NCBI GenBank assembly: GCA_947629455.1
Contig: CANRDT010000003.1
Coordinates: 31,183 to 95,182, forward strand
Direction: 5' to 3'
Length of the DNA stretch: 64,000 bases
Source: an uncultured Ruminococcus sp.
GTDB lineage: Bacteria > Bacillota > Clostridia > Oscillospirales > Ruminococcaceae
Translations under genes and position numbers: made by a program
Notes under the pieces: generated by a model
Database searches by the model: none
What the model saw: only the letters and a program-made list of their open reading frames with translations
Told to the model about the DNA's origin: nothing
Shown: one piece after another, positions 17,447 through 26,093 of the stretch
How positions within the stretch are numbered: position 1 is the first letter of the stretch
How the letters are laid out: the number at the start of each line of letters is the position of its first letter

Positions 17447-17553
17447 AATATCCTTTCTTTCCCTGTATCCGAAAATGCGCCGCACTTCAACAATGAATAA
17501 AAGCGTTTTGTTTTCTATAAAATATACAAAGACTTCCCTTTGCCTTAAAGAAT

Positions 17554-17581
17554 ATTATATCACTTCTGCCAAAAATGTCAA
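17554..17581 (-). promoter_or_regulatory. Promoter for the lipid kinase and 30-residue protein
   Basis: Minus strand: TTGACA (17576-17581), 16 bases, TATAAT (17554-17559); both boxes are consensus. About 108 bases of leader precede the ATG. Confidence 0.85.
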
Positions 17582-17654
17582 GTCGGTTGAATGTGAAAAA
17601 AGTAAGATCAATAGTATTTTATGTATGCATTTTATATTTTAGACGGTTAAACTA

Positions 17655-17757
17655 CGCTAAATCCTGCGGTTTTCGGGTATGATCCCCCAAAACAGTCTGT
17701 TATTCCAGACAAGCGGGGAAATAACAGCTTTCAGAAAGTTAAGAATTGATTTGCGTG
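17655..17757. repeat. Truncated subfamily A element
   Basis: Holds ataacagctttcagaaagtt and ends aagaattgatttgcgtg, the right half of a subfamily A element. The left terminus is missing. Confidence 0.6.
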
Positions 17758-17822
17758 TATGCCTGCAAAAAATACTTTACTTATTCGGCGAAGTGTGTTA
17801 TTATAATAAAGGTGATCTGTAT

Positions 17823-18704
17823 ATGAAATTATTAAGGGCGATAGCAGCAGCTGCGGCAGCCGTTCTCCTCGTTTCGGTATCGACGAGCATTTTATGTGTC
17901 GCAGCGGCGTATCTTCTGACCAACGGCAGACTAAAGCACCCTTTTTACTGCGGACTGCTCTTTGCCGCCGCAAGCGCGGTGATAATGCTTGCGATACTGG
18001 CAGTCAGGATACTAATTATAAACGCAAGGTACAGCCGCATACGCAAAATAATGTACGAGCAGGGAGTTACTGAAGAAGTCGTGAGCATACTCTCCGCACA
18101 GATCGAGAAACATTCAAATCCTGTTATAAAAGATCAGAACCGTATCGTACTCGCATCATACCTTGCCGAGGGCGGAATGTTTAAGCAGTGCTTTGAAGTA
18201 CTCAGTCAGATAGACGCCTCGCTGCTCTCCCACAGGTGGCAGGAGGAGTATTACAACGTATATGTTTACGCCAATCTCATTATGGGGGACATAGATACCG
18301 CAAGGCAGATATATCAAAGCTCAAAAGAAATATTCGACCGCGCCCGACTCCGCCCCGACTGCTCGTCGATAATGCACACCGTCGGCGTAATGGAATATGC
18401 CGTCGGCAATTATGCGCAGGCGGAATCGCTCTTTATTCAGGCGAAAAACCGCAGCAGTGACAAAAGCGGCAGGTGTGAGTGCGATCTCTATCTGGGACTA
18501 TGCTATCTCAGAACGGACAGACCTGATTACGCAAGACTTGCCGCAGAAGAGGCTGCCGCCTGCGTCACTACAATTTATCAGCGCCAGAATCTGGAAAAAC
18601 TCAAAAAGCATATCGAAAAAGCCTACTTAAAGCAAAAGGGCGCATACTCCGCTCTGAATGATATTGAAAACAATGAAGATACCGACGAACAGACCGATAC
18701 ATAA
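17823..18704 (+). CDS. TPR-like membrane protein of unknown function
   Basis: 293 residues from ATG 17823, which has AAGGTGAT close before it; the open frame farther upstream runs through a repeat remnant. Two N-terminal membrane helices (about 4-32 and 40-62) are followed by a cytoplasmic helical domain with TPR-like pairs, such as YYNVYVYANLIMGDIDTARQIY and VGVMEYAVGNYAQAESLF. The acidic tail ends DTDEQTDT. A TATAAT at 17802-17807 with a distant TTTACT may be its promoter (20-base spacing, weak). The COG2426 gene follows after 15 bases, likely the same transcript. Confidence 0.75.
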   Translation: MKLLRAIAAAAAAVLLVSVSTSILCVAAAYLLTNGRLKHPFYCGLLFAAASAVIMLAILAVRILIINARYSRIRKIMYEQGVTEEVVSILSAQIEKHSNPVIKDQNRIVLASYLAEGGMFKQCFEVLSQIDASLLSHRWQEEYYNVYVYANLIMGDIDTARQIYQSSKEIFDRARLRPDCSSIMHTVGVMEYAVGNYAQAESLFIQAKNRSSDKSGRCECDLYLGLCYLRTDRPDYARLAAEEAAACVTTIYQRQNLEKLKKHIEKAYLKQKGAYSALNDIENNEDTDEQTDT

Positions 18705-18719
18705 GAAAGGATACATATT

Positions 18720-19223
18720 ATGTCAGACGCAATTGTTACATGGTTTACGGAAAATCTCAGCTGGCTGCCAAGGGAGGCTGTCTGCTTTATAATATCAATG
18801 GTGCCGATACTCGAACTGAGGGGCGGTCTGGTAGCTGCGGCTTTACTGAAAATAGAAATGTGGAAGGCTATCCCTATCTGCATAATCGGCAACATTATCC
18901 CGATACCGTTTATACTGCTGTTTATCAACAAGATATTCGCATGGCTCAAAACAACTGAAAAGCTCGGCGGAGTTATCAGGCGGCTTGAGGAAAAGACGCT
19001 TGCCAAGGGCGATACCGTGAGAAAATACGAATTTTTCGGACTGCTGCTCTTTGTCGGAATACCCCTCCCGGGAACGGGCGCATGGACGGGCGCTCTGCTT
19101 GCCTGCCTGCTGGAGGTCAAATACCGCAAGGCAGTACCTGCGATATTTCTCGGACTGCTGCTTGCGACTGCCATTATGTGCGTGATAACCTACTTTATCC
19201 CGTGGCTCGTATCGGTACTCTGA
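18720..19223 (+). CDS. COG2426 small membrane transporter
   Basis: 167 residues with four or five membrane segments and the family blocks MVPILELRGGL near the N-terminus and VGIPLPGTGAWTGAL in the middle. The latter two Pro-Gly motifs lie in re-entrant loops of this DedA-related fold. Pfam names the family a putative small multidrug export protein, but its transport activity is not well established. AAGGA precedes the ATG. Second gene after the TPR protein; ends 5 bases from the convergent HAD gene. Confidence 0.88.
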   Translation: MSDAIVTWFTENLSWLPREAVCFIISMVPILELRGGLVAAALLKIEMWKAIPICIIGNIIPIPFILLFINKIFAWLKTTEKLGGVIRRLEEKTLAKGDTVRKYEFFGLLLFVGIPLPGTGAWTGALLACLLEVKYRKAVPAIFLGLLLATAIMCVITYFIPWLVSVL

Positions 19224-19228
19224 TATGG

Positions 19229-20023
19229 CTATGGCTTGCCCAGCAGCTTTCTCATTTCTGCCGCCGCGCTGAAATCATTATTGCTGCCGATGACCTTTGC
19301 GGCAGCTTTCTTTGCAAGAGGGTGAGCGTTTGCCATAGCAAAGCTGTAGTATGCGCTTTCAAGCATTTCCACGTCGTTGAGATAGTCGCCGAAAGCGGCG
19401 GTTTCCTCGTATTCCGCGCCGATCAGACTGCGTATTTTTCTCACCGCCGCTCCCTTGCTGACACCGCCGTTCATAATATCCACCCAGTAATATCCCGAAA
19501 GACAGACGGACAGATCTGCGCCGAATCTGCTTTCGAGCATTGACAGACCGTTTTTCTCTATCCCTTTTTCACAGTAGACGGCAATTTTGAATATGCCGTC
19601 GCTTTTTGCGGATACGGACAGATCGGGAGAATAAACGGTGTTGTTGTAATATTTCCTGACTTCGGCTGAATACTCCGCGTCCGAGGAAGAATAGTATGTA
19701 CCGTTTTCTCCGCACAAGAGAGGTATCAGCCGATCTTCATAACAAGTTTTCAGAACGGCGTCAACATATTCGGTCGGCATAAGCGAACGGCTGACCGGCT
19801 TATTTTTATATATAACGTTTGCGCCGTTGTCGCAGATAAAGTAAAATCTGTCGGAATATCTCTCAAACTGATCTATAAGCGCGGCATAGCTCCTGCCGCT
19901 CGATACCGCAAAGACTGCGCCGCACTCGTAAATGCTTTGGATAAGTCCGTCAAAATCGGGCGGCAGCTCTTTTGCGTCGTTTACAAGCGTTCCGTCTATA
20001 TCAGTCGCGAATAGTTTTATCAT
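19229..20023 (-). CDS. Cof-type HAD phosphatase
   Basis: 264 residues. All four HAD motifs: FATDIDGTLV (nucleophile Asp), VSSGRSY, the Lys in GVSKGAAV, and FGDYLNDVEML. The cap between motifs II and III is of the C2B type of the Cof group, which dephosphorylates sugar phosphates, FMN or similar small molecules. Substrate cannot be told from sequence. AAGGA stands before its ATG. Confidence 0.92.
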   Translation of the reverse strand: MIKLFATDIDGTLVNDAKELPPDFDGLIQSIYECGAVFAVSSGRSYAALIDQFERYSDRFYFICDNGANVIYKNKPVSRSLMPTEYVDAVLKTCYEDRLIPLLCGENGTYYSSSDAEYSAEVRKYYNNTVYSPDLSVSAKSDGIFKIAVYCEKGIEKNGLSMLESRFGADLSVCLSGYYWVDIMNGGVSKGAAVRKIRSLIGAEYEETAAFGDYLNDVEMLESAYYSFAMANAHPLAKKAAAKVIGSNNDFSAAAEMRKLLGKP

Positions 20024-20034
20024 AGGATCTTCCT

Positions 20035-20250
20035 TTCAAGCCGATCTGCGCCGGCATTTTTGTTATTTTCTCCCTGACGGGACAATGCGCCCCCCTGCAT
20101 CGTGCGGAGCGTTATAACCTTAGAAATCGGGCGGTCAAGGCACTTTGACATTGTGCTATTATTCCCCCACCGGGGGAATAATAGCTTGTTTCGGGTCAAT
20201 ATACGTTAAAAGCATTTTCCTCGCCGTTCGCGAAGAAATCAGCAGTATCA
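20035..20250. repeat. Degenerate mosaic hairpin element
   Basis: Modules shared with the copy at 29560: gcatcgtgcggagcgttataacc, then a tattattcccccaccgggggaataata hairpin, then the tcctcgccg arm of subfamily A. Termini not recognisable. The remainder of the gap up to 20385 shows nothing else. Confidence 0.5.
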
Positions 20251-20384
20251 AAACGCTTTGTGCGCCTGTTTTCGGGGCTGCGTATATATTATACTACATT
20301 TTGAGCCGTCTTTCAATAGCGGCGTTTTTATGTAAGAAAATTTTTACACAATGTGAAATTTAGTTGAAAAATCAGCCTGCCTTG

Positions 20385-20413
20385 TTGACTTTTGAGTAAA
20401 GTTAATGTAAAAT
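20385..20413 (+). promoter_or_regulatory. Promoter for the LtaS-like gene
   Basis: TTGACT (20385-20390), 17 bases, TAAAAT (20408-20413), with TG directly before the -10. Confidence 0.75.
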
Positions 20414-20556
20414 ATATTGTAGTGTAATGCGCCCACAGATATAAAACAGGGCATAACATATACATCGGATATACAAACGGCGGAGTTTCTGCGGTGCCGC
20501 CGATATGCATAAATATGGTAAATATGAAAAAACACCGCAGAGAACAGGAGCAGGAA

Positions 20557-22842
20557 ATGAAAGAAATGATAAAAAAGATCCCCGGCAAAGTCCGCGGATA
20601 CGTTTATAATAATCTGCTTTTCTTAACATTCGTAGTTTCGTCTATACTGAACGCTTTCCTGCTGAGAGCGTTTACCGTAAAATTCAGCTATAACCAGATA
20701 AAGCCGCTGCTTGCCGATATTGCGGTAGTGTTGTTTATCGGTCTTTTCAGCTATTGTATCAAGCCAAAGCGCAGGTTTATCTATTATCTCATCTGGACGA
20801 TAATATTTGTTATACTTACCGCAGGAAATTCCATTTATTACACAAATTATCGGTCTTTCCTGTCATTTTCGCTGCTTTCGACCGCCTCGCAGTTAGGCGG
20901 AGTTATGGACGCAGTGACCGAGAATATTATGGAAGCAAAGGATTTTATTTTCCTCTTCCCTCTTGTCACGCTGATAACAGTGTATATCATTCTCAGGAAA
21001 AGATCCCCCGAGCATTTTAAAAATGTAGAAGAGAAAAAACTCGGCAAAAAGTACGCTTTGGGAACGTTGGCAGTATCCGTCGCATTTGCGGGAGTATTTG
21101 CCACCACCCTCACGGGAACGGACGTTTCACGTCTTGCAAAGCAGTGGAACAGAGAGTATGTTCTCGGAACGTTCGGACTGTACACATACCAGATAAGCGA
21201 CTCGGTATCCTGTCTGTATGCAAAGCTGAAAATATCTTTCGGCTATGAGGAAAACGAACAGATCTTCAAGGAATTTTATGAGGAAAAGAAAGAGGAAGAA
21301 GATCCCGTTGCCGAGAAGAACGAGTATACCGATATTTTCAAGGGCAAGAACATAATCGTCATACACGCGGAAAGTATGCAGCAGTTTGTTATGGATACCA
21401 GCTTTAACGGCGAGGAGCTTACTCCGAATCTGAACAAGCTTGCAAGAGAAGGTCTGTATTTCTCCAACTTTTATGCACAGGAGAGCGTGGGTACAAGCTC
21501 CGACTCGGAATTTACATTCTCGTCCTCGCTTATGCCTGCCTCGAGCGGAACGGTAGCGATAAACTACTGGGACAGAAAATACATTACCACGCAGACAATG
21601 CTGAGGGATATGGGGTATCACACTTTCAGTATGCACGGAAACAACGGTTCTTACTGGAACAGACTGAACCTCCACAGCACGCTCGGCTATGACGAATTTT
21701 ACAATTATACGGACGATTTTGTCATTGACGAAGTGATCGGACTGGGACTTTCGGACAAGTCGTTTTTCAGGCAGGCAGTCCCGAAAATAAAGGAAATTTC
21801 CGAGAAATATGATAATTTCTACGGAACGCTCATTATGCTCACAAATCACACCCCCTTTACCGACATCGAAAGAGTGAGCGATTATCAGGTAGACTTCAAA
21901 TATACTCAGTACAATGCCGAAACGGGACTGTACGAGGAGATCTCGCGCCCGTTCCTCGAGGGTTCAAAGCTGGGCAGTTATTTCAAGTCCGTTCACTATG
22001 CGGACGAGGCGATCGGTCAGCTTATGAACGATCTTGACAGCGAAGGTCTGCTTGATAACACGGTCATTGTCATCTACGGAGATCACGACGCAAAGATAAA
22101 AGAGGAACAATACGAATACTACTGCAACTACGATCCTTTTTCCGATACGACTCTTGACGACGACGATCCCGGCTATATCCCCATCGAGGACGACGGATTC
22201 TACTACAATATAAACCGCAAAGTACCGTTCATAATCTGGAGTAAGGACGGCGGTTACGAGCCTACCGAGATCAAGCAGGTAATGGGTATGTACGATGTAC
22301 AGCCTACGCTGGGAAATATGTTCGGATTCTCAAATACCTATGCGTTGGGACATGATATATTCTCTTTCGATGAGGACGAGGAAAACGTAGTCATCTTCCC
22401 TGACGGCAACTTCATCACCGACACGATATACTATGACAGTCAGAAGGACAGGTATTTCGATCTCAGGGATTATGAGAACGTTATGACGAAGGTTTCCTGC
22501 AATCAGGTCTATAAGGATACCCCCATTCCCACCTTCTCATATCTCGATCAGGGCGTTTTCAAGACTTTGCCGGACGAGAATTACTCTCAGGAGGCAGCCG
22601 ATATGCGCACCGACAACGGCGTTGTGGACGACGAGTACATAGACGAGCGGGTAGCCTACGCCGAGGAGCGGATAAACGTTTCAAACACGATAGTCTACTA
22701 CGATATAATCAGGAAAATGGATACCGGATTCGGCGGCGATGTGACCGTGCCCGTAACTCCGCCTGACGATTCACAATCGCAGAGCGTATATCCGTTTGCA
22801 CCGCCCAAGCGCGATGACAGAGATCTGCTCTTTGCGGCGTAA
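20557..22842 (+). CDS. LtaS-type lipoteichoic acid synthase / phosphoglycerol transferase
   Basis: 761 residues from ATG 20557 (AGGAG 6 bases before; an ATG at 20524 is a weaker choice). Five N-terminal membrane helices (about 20-200), a linker, then an extracellular sulfatase-fold domain. Key residues of LtaS are visible: the metal-binding Glu in VIHAESMQ, catalytic Thr in VGTSSDSEF, His in SMHGNNGSYWNR and the metal pair in YGDHD. LtaS polymerises glycerol phosphate from phosphatidylglycerol and leaves diacylglycerol. The C-terminal tail of about 100 residues after the sulfatase fold ends in a Pro/Asp-rich stretch and is longer than in Staphylococcus. Could also decorate other surface polymers. 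Confidence 0.88.
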   Translation: MKEMIKKIPGKVRGYVYNNLLFLTFVVSSILNAFLLRAFTVKFSYNQIKPLLADIAVVLFIGLFSYCIKPKRRFIYYLIWTIIFVILTAGNSIYYTNYRSFLSFSLLSTASQLGGVMDAVTENIMEAKDFIFLFPLVTLITVYIILRKRSPEHFKNVEEKKLGKKYALGTLAVSVAFAGVFATTLTGTDVSRLAKQWNREYVLGTFGLYTYQISDSVSCLYAKLKISFGYEENEQIFKEFYEEKKEEEDPVAEKNEYTDIFKGKNIIVIHAESMQQFVMDTSFNGEELTPNLNKLAREGLYFSNFYAQESVGTSSDSEFTFSSSLMPASSGTVAINYWDRKYITTQTMLRDMGYHTFSMHGNNGSYWNRLNLHSTLGYDEFYNYTDDFVIDEVIGLGLSDKSFFRQAVPKIKEISEKYDNFYGTLIMLTNHTPFTDIERVSDYQVDFKYTQYNAETGLYEEISRPFLEGSKLGSYFKSVHYADEAIGQLMNDLDSEGLLDNTVIVIYGDHDAKIKEEQYEYYCNYDPFSDTTLDDDDPGYIPIEDDGFYYNINRKVPFIIWSKDGGYEPTEIKQVMGMYDVQPTLGNMFGFSNTYALGHDIFSFDEDEENVVIFPDGNFITDTIYYDSQKDRYFDLRDYENVMTKVSCNQVYKDTPIPTFSYLDQGVFKTLPDENYSQEAADMRTDNGVVDDEYIDERVAYAEERINVSNTIVYYDIIRKMDTGFGGDVTVPVTPPDDSQSQSVYPFAPPKRDDRDLLFAA

Positions 22843-22866
22843 GTATACTAAGTATACAAAATATAA

Positions 22867-22900
22867 AAACAGCACCGAACTAAAATGTTCAGTGCTGTTA
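22867..22900. terminator. Shared bidirectional terminator
   Basis: Stem aacagcac.gaac / gttcagtgctgtt between two convergent genes, with A-rich sequence on the left and T-rich on the right, so it can act in both directions. Confidence 0.8.
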
Positions 22901-23302
22901 TTTGTTTTCACGTTTTTGACGAGCCTTGTTGGATAATTTTATCAAAAAGCCGATAAAAGGCAGCAGATAGAGACCTGCGCCCATAATTGCCGCTAAACAG
23001 TAATATGCTGCGAAATCCCGTACACAGATCGCTTTATCGGGGTGTTTTGGAGCATACCAGAGAGTGATCTGAGTACCTATTCTGATAGATTTTCCCCTTC
23101 CGTACTCTGAAGTACGTTCGTACGCTTTATCATTTACAGTATATTGCAGGTGTACAATAGTACCGCGGTTATACCTTTCTACATCAGTGACGGTACCCGG
23201 TATTTTTTCATAAGTAACGAAACAGAAAATCGAATAAAGAGAAACAATGAGTGACAAGATAAAAGTGACCTGAACTGCAATGTAAGGGAATGTTTTCTTC
23301 AT
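22898..23302 (-). CDS. DUF3592 membrane protein
   Basis: 134 residues: membrane helix (about 8-30), a beta-rich extracellular part (IPGTVTDVERY, VHLQYTVNDKAYERTSEYG, GTQITLWYAPKHPDKAI), and a second helix (about 100-122) with a basic end. This is the DUF3592 plan, including the usual YxPxxP element. Function of the family is unknown. It overlaps the right arm of the shared terminator by three bases. Confidence 0.8.
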   Translation of the reverse strand: MKKTFPYIAVQVTFILSLIVSLYSIFCFVTYEKIPGTVTDVERYNRGTIVHLQYTVNDKAYERTSEYGRGKSIRIGTQITLWYAPKHPDKAICVRDFAAYYCLAAIMGAGLYLLPFIGFLIKLSNKARQKRENK

Positions 23303-23368
23303 AATAAAAACCGCCTGTATATTTCTATATCAATATTATACACAACTCTATAAAAATAGTCAATAGCA

Positions 23369-23530
23369 TGGAAATCAATTTTTGATTTCCAGAAGTTAGA
23401 ACGCTACGCTTTTAAGAGATAAGAGGTAAGACAAGGAGCGCCTGCGGCGCATTATTTTTAATATTAGTTCGCTTTGCAGACTTTTTTCTCGCTTCTTGTC
23501 TCTAAAACTCATGTTTTGGGAAATCAATTC
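23369..23530. repeat. Subfamily B element, right end unclear
   Basis: Starts catggaaatcaatttttgatttcc and shares the long block gttagaacgct.cgcttttaagag.taagaggtaagacaagg, the gcgcctgcggcgc hairpin and gctttgcagactttt with the copy at 3659. The right end reads gggaaatcaattc, which is in the wrong orientation for a normal terminus, so it may be truncated or fused. Confidence 0.7.
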
Positions 23531-23563
23531 TCTAAGGCTGTTTGATACGATATGTCGGGCGGT

Positions 23564-23737
23564 TTATCCGTTCAGATCGAGAACTTCCTGCACGACCTTG
23601 GCAGCGTCCTCCTCGCAGACGCCGAAATCTCTTATAAGCATAGAGATAAGCGAATCTATGCTCCACTCGTCGTTGCTCCTGTCATGGACTGTCTCCGCCA
23701 TTTCAGGCGTTATCACAGTGCTGCCGACTTTCCACAT
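23564..23737 (-). CDS. 57-residue PqqD-like mini-protein
   Basis: The frame codes MWKVGSTVITPEMAE at the start and ends AAKVVQEVLDLNG. GGGAGG precedes the ATG at 23737 by 8 bases (a second ATG two codons earlier is possible), and a full consensus promoter lies upstream. The C-terminal half (SIDSLISMLIRDFG, then CEEDAAKVVQEVL) resembles the helical half of PqqD, the peptide-recognition domain of RiPP pathways, but it is shorter than PqqD and no radical SAM maturase or precursor peptide is adjacent. Likely real; function unknown. Confidence 0.65.
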   Translation of the reverse strand: MWKVGSTVITPEMAETVHDRSNDEWSIDSLISMLIRDFGVCEEDAAKVVQEVLDLNG

Positions 23738-23781
23738 AAACATAACCTCCCGTAAGCTGTGGACAAATGTCCGTTTTTTAC

Positions 23782-23810
23782 ATTATAGCATAATTATATG
23801 CGGATTTCAA
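23782..23810 (-). promoter_or_regulatory. Promoter for the 57-residue protein
   Basis: Minus strand: TTGAAA (23805-23810), 17 bases, TATAAT (23782-23787). A small ggacaaatgtcc palindrome lies just downstream at 23761-23772. Confidence 0.85.
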
Positions 23811-23824
23811 GAGTGAAGAACAGC

Positions 23825-23884
23825 CAGTTTGGGCGTGTATTCTACGCTACAGGCGGAGAATATGCCATAAAAGCTATTTCCTCT
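23825..23884. repeat. Short subfamily A remnant
   Basis: gtattct.cgctacaggcggagaatatgcc and aaaagctatttcctc match the hairpin core of subfamily A with many changes. Confidence 0.4.
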
Positions 23885-23900
23885 GCAAAAGCGATCGCCG

Positions 23901-25343
23901 TCAGTCTGACCGCTCGTTTTGTATTTCAAGCAGCAGACGGATATTACTTCTGTCTTTCTCCTTTTCTTCACTGCTAAGCTCGTCATACGCAATGAGATCC
24001 ATATGCACTCTTGCGGCGGCGTCCTTTCTTTTACCGTTTTCGGGAACGCCGTACCTCCAGTTATTCAGTATATGATACCTGCACCACCTTAAATGTTCCA
24101 AATTTGCAAGATATTCTATTTTATCCTCGGGAATATCTTCATATTTTTCCGACAGCCCCATATTTTTCATCATTTGCAGACGTATTTCGTGATAATCGGC
24201 AGCGCTTATATTTGAATATTTGGTAAAAGTATCGAGCATTCGCCATTGCGTTTCAAGATCATCATTATTAAATTCCACTTCGGAATAAATAGATGCATAT
24301 TTAAGATTGATAAGCTTTGCAAGCCTCATCAGCTTGTCGTCCATAATATAATCTATATGATTCGCAGCTGACCGCCAATCCGTCAGTGTCAGATGATCAT
24401 ATCCCGAAAGTATTCCCTCAAAAAACGGTTCGGCTAAGAACACCGTGATCTCCTTATTCGGCAGGAGTATATTTATTTCATTTATCAGCTGTATCTGTCC
24501 GCTCTGCTCGACCAGCAGCACCATATCAGCCTTTTCTATCAGTTCCCTGCCGTCGTACCACTTTTCACCGTGCATTATCACCTTGTCGCCGATCTCTCCA
24601 AGCTCGGTGTGAACGGCAAGAAAATCTTCGCAGTCTCCGAATATATGATATGTAATTTCCTGACGCGGCGAAAAGATATTATTCAAAAGCCCGTGATAAA
24701 GCAATTCTTCGCCAAGTCGTCCAAAGCCGATCATAACAATATCGAGCTTGTGAGCCTTACTTTCAGAAAGCTTATAAATGCAGCTGCGTTTCCAGAAAAG
24801 CCGCGCCGCGATCTCTTCAATGGAATAGAGCGTTATTTCGTCGTCGATCGTCATCTGCGAACGGATAGTATCACATTTGAGATATACCCTTTTGCCGTTC
24901 AGTTTATTTTTATTATTGTAATAAAATTTTATATTTTCATTTTCGTCATATGCAAGAATATACCTTTGCGCATTGACAAAACGGTCTTTGCCGTCAATGC
25001 CGTATTTGCCGAGCTGCGAGAGAATTATACTGCCGTCCGCACCCGAACCGTATACCGCCACGCTTTTTCCCGATCTGTACAGAAAATAATTTGATATACT
25101 GTCCTTGACGTATGATACAGCCATAATTACACCGCTTGCAGTCGCGAGCGGCGCAAGCCACCTTGCCAACTCTACCAGAATATTTCCGGGCGTGTCCCCG
25201 TAGTTCATAACGTACATAGTAAGGGTCAAAAACAGCGCGTCCTGCGGCGAGGTATCCCCCTGAATAATAAAGCCGACTGTTCCCATAAGAAACGGCAGAA
25301 CGAACAACAGGCATTTTGCCGCAAAAAGCAGTTTCTTTTTCAA
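23901..25343 (-). CDS. Two-helix channel-like protein with Rossmann (RCK/TrkA-N-like) and RyR domains
   Basis: 480 residues from TTG 25343, which has GGGGGAG 7 bases before it. Order: membrane helix (about 4-27), a pore-loop-like DALFLTLTMYVMNYGDTP (NYGD in place of the K+ filter GYGD), second helix, then a cytoplasmic region starting VAVYGSGADGSIIL and a second Rossmann-like start IVMIGFGRLGEELL, both glycine loops for a nucleotide. The C-terminus has an RyR-repeat motif, LEHLRWCRYHILNNWRYG. The plan is TM-P-TM, RCK-like tandem, RyR, i.e. a ligand-gated channel or sensor. Such RyR fusions have been linked by comparative genomics to nucleotide-dependent conflict systems. No partner effector is adjacent. 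Confidence 0.8.
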   Translation of the reverse strand: MKKKLLFAAKCLLFVLPFLMGTVGFIIQGDTSPQDALFLTLTMYVMNYGDTPGNILVELARWLAPLATASGVIMAVSYVKDSISNYFLYRSGKSVAVYGSGADGSIILSQLGKYGIDGKDRFVNAQRYILAYDENENIKFYYNNKNKLNGKRVYLKCDTIRSQMTIDDEITLYSIEEIAARLFWKRSCIYKLSESKAHKLDIVMIGFGRLGEELLYHGLLNNIFSPRQEITYHIFGDCEDFLAVHTELGEIGDKVIMHGEKWYDGRELIEKADMVLLVEQSGQIQLINEINILLPNKEITVFLAEPFFEGILSGYDHLTLTDWRSAANHIDYIMDDKLMRLAKLINLKYASIYSEVEFNNDDLETQWRMLDTFTKYSNISAADYHEIRLQMMKNMGLSEKYEDIPEDKIEYLANLEHLRWCRYHILNNWRYGVPENGKRKDAAARVHMDLIAYDELSSEEKEKDRSNIRLLLEIQNERSD

Positions 25344-25415
25344 TGACAGCTCCCCCTTTTTTAATGGAATTGTAGCATATTTCACGAAAAAAGTCAAGTT
25401 TTTGGGAGGGTATTG

Positions 25416-25629
25416 AACGGAATTGAATTTTATAAGAGTGCTTTTAGTCTTATAATTATATTTCGCTCAGTCCGGCGAGATTTTTGTTATATTCTCCGCC
25501 TGCGGCGGAGAATATAACATTAAATTATTTTTCCTCCGCCAACGGCGGAGGAAAAATAACCCAAAAGTCTGCATTACCAAGTAAAATAAATTAAAATGCT
25601 TACATAAAATTTTAAAATTGATTTCCGTG
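25416..25629. repeat. MITE-like element, subfamily A, 214 bases, with flanking duplication
   Basis: Left terminus aacggaattgaatttt, right terminus aaaattgatttccgtg. Two hairpins: gttatattctccgcc/ggcggagaatataac and ttatttttcctccgcc/ggcggaggaaaaataa. Flanking 9-mers agggtattg (25407-25415) and atggtattg (25630-25638) agree at 8 of 9. The same length, 214, and nearly the same sequence as the copy at 53512. Confidence 0.88.
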
Positions 25630-25667
25630 ATGGTATTGACAGGGAAATCAATTTCTTCTTTTAGGTA

Positions 25668-25776
25668 TGTTACAGCCGCCGTAAACGGCGGCTGTAACAA
25701 ATGCCGCCCCGACTAAGGGGACGCCCTCTCTTACAGGTCGTCCCCTCTTTCAAAACAGTCCACCGGACTGTTTTGA
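25668..25776. other. Cluster of perfect hairpins between two repeat elements
   Basis: Holds gttacagccgccgt/acggcggctgtaac, a ggggacg.../cgtcccc pair and caaaacagtcc/ggactgttttg. No coding signal. Its origin is probably another part of the mosaic repeat family. Confidence 0.5.
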
Positions 25777-25955
25777 AATTCACCCCTTGCGGAGCGCAGA
25801 CGGTTGGGGCTTTCGCCGTCTGCGGACGGCGACAAGGGACGCTGTCCCTTGACCCTGCAAGCCTTTTTTAGGAAAAGGCTTGACCGAAAACCTTTTCTTG
25901 ATTCCGACGTTACTTCCTCCACAACTGCGGAGCGTGAAATCAATATGCTGAGCAT
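25777..25955. repeat. Subfamily C repeat
   Basis: About 180 bases beginning gaaattcaccccttgcggag and ending gcggagcgtgaaatcaatatg. The same block, inverted, closes the window at 63827-64000, and a shorter form lies inside the mosaic at 51709-52032. Contains a gcgacaagggac/gtcccttg stem and an aaggctt/aagcctt pair. The GC-rich composition contrasts with the AT-rich A and B types. Confidence 0.8.
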
Positions 25956-26018
25956 TGTCCCATAAATGACGACTTGACCGCAAAAATAAACGTTTTGAAG
26001 ATATACACAAAATATCAC

Positions 26019-26047
26019 TTGCATTTTTTCAAGATAAGTGATATAAT
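26019..26047 (+). promoter_or_regulatory. Promoter for the 96-residue protein and proS
   Basis: TTGCAT (26019-26024), 17 bases, TATAAT (26042-26047). There is no room for a T-box leader before proS, and none is visible. Confidence 0.75.
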
Positions 26048-26093
26048 ATACTTTGTCGTTATATTGCTGTTAAAAGGAGGCGGCGTAGGTACA

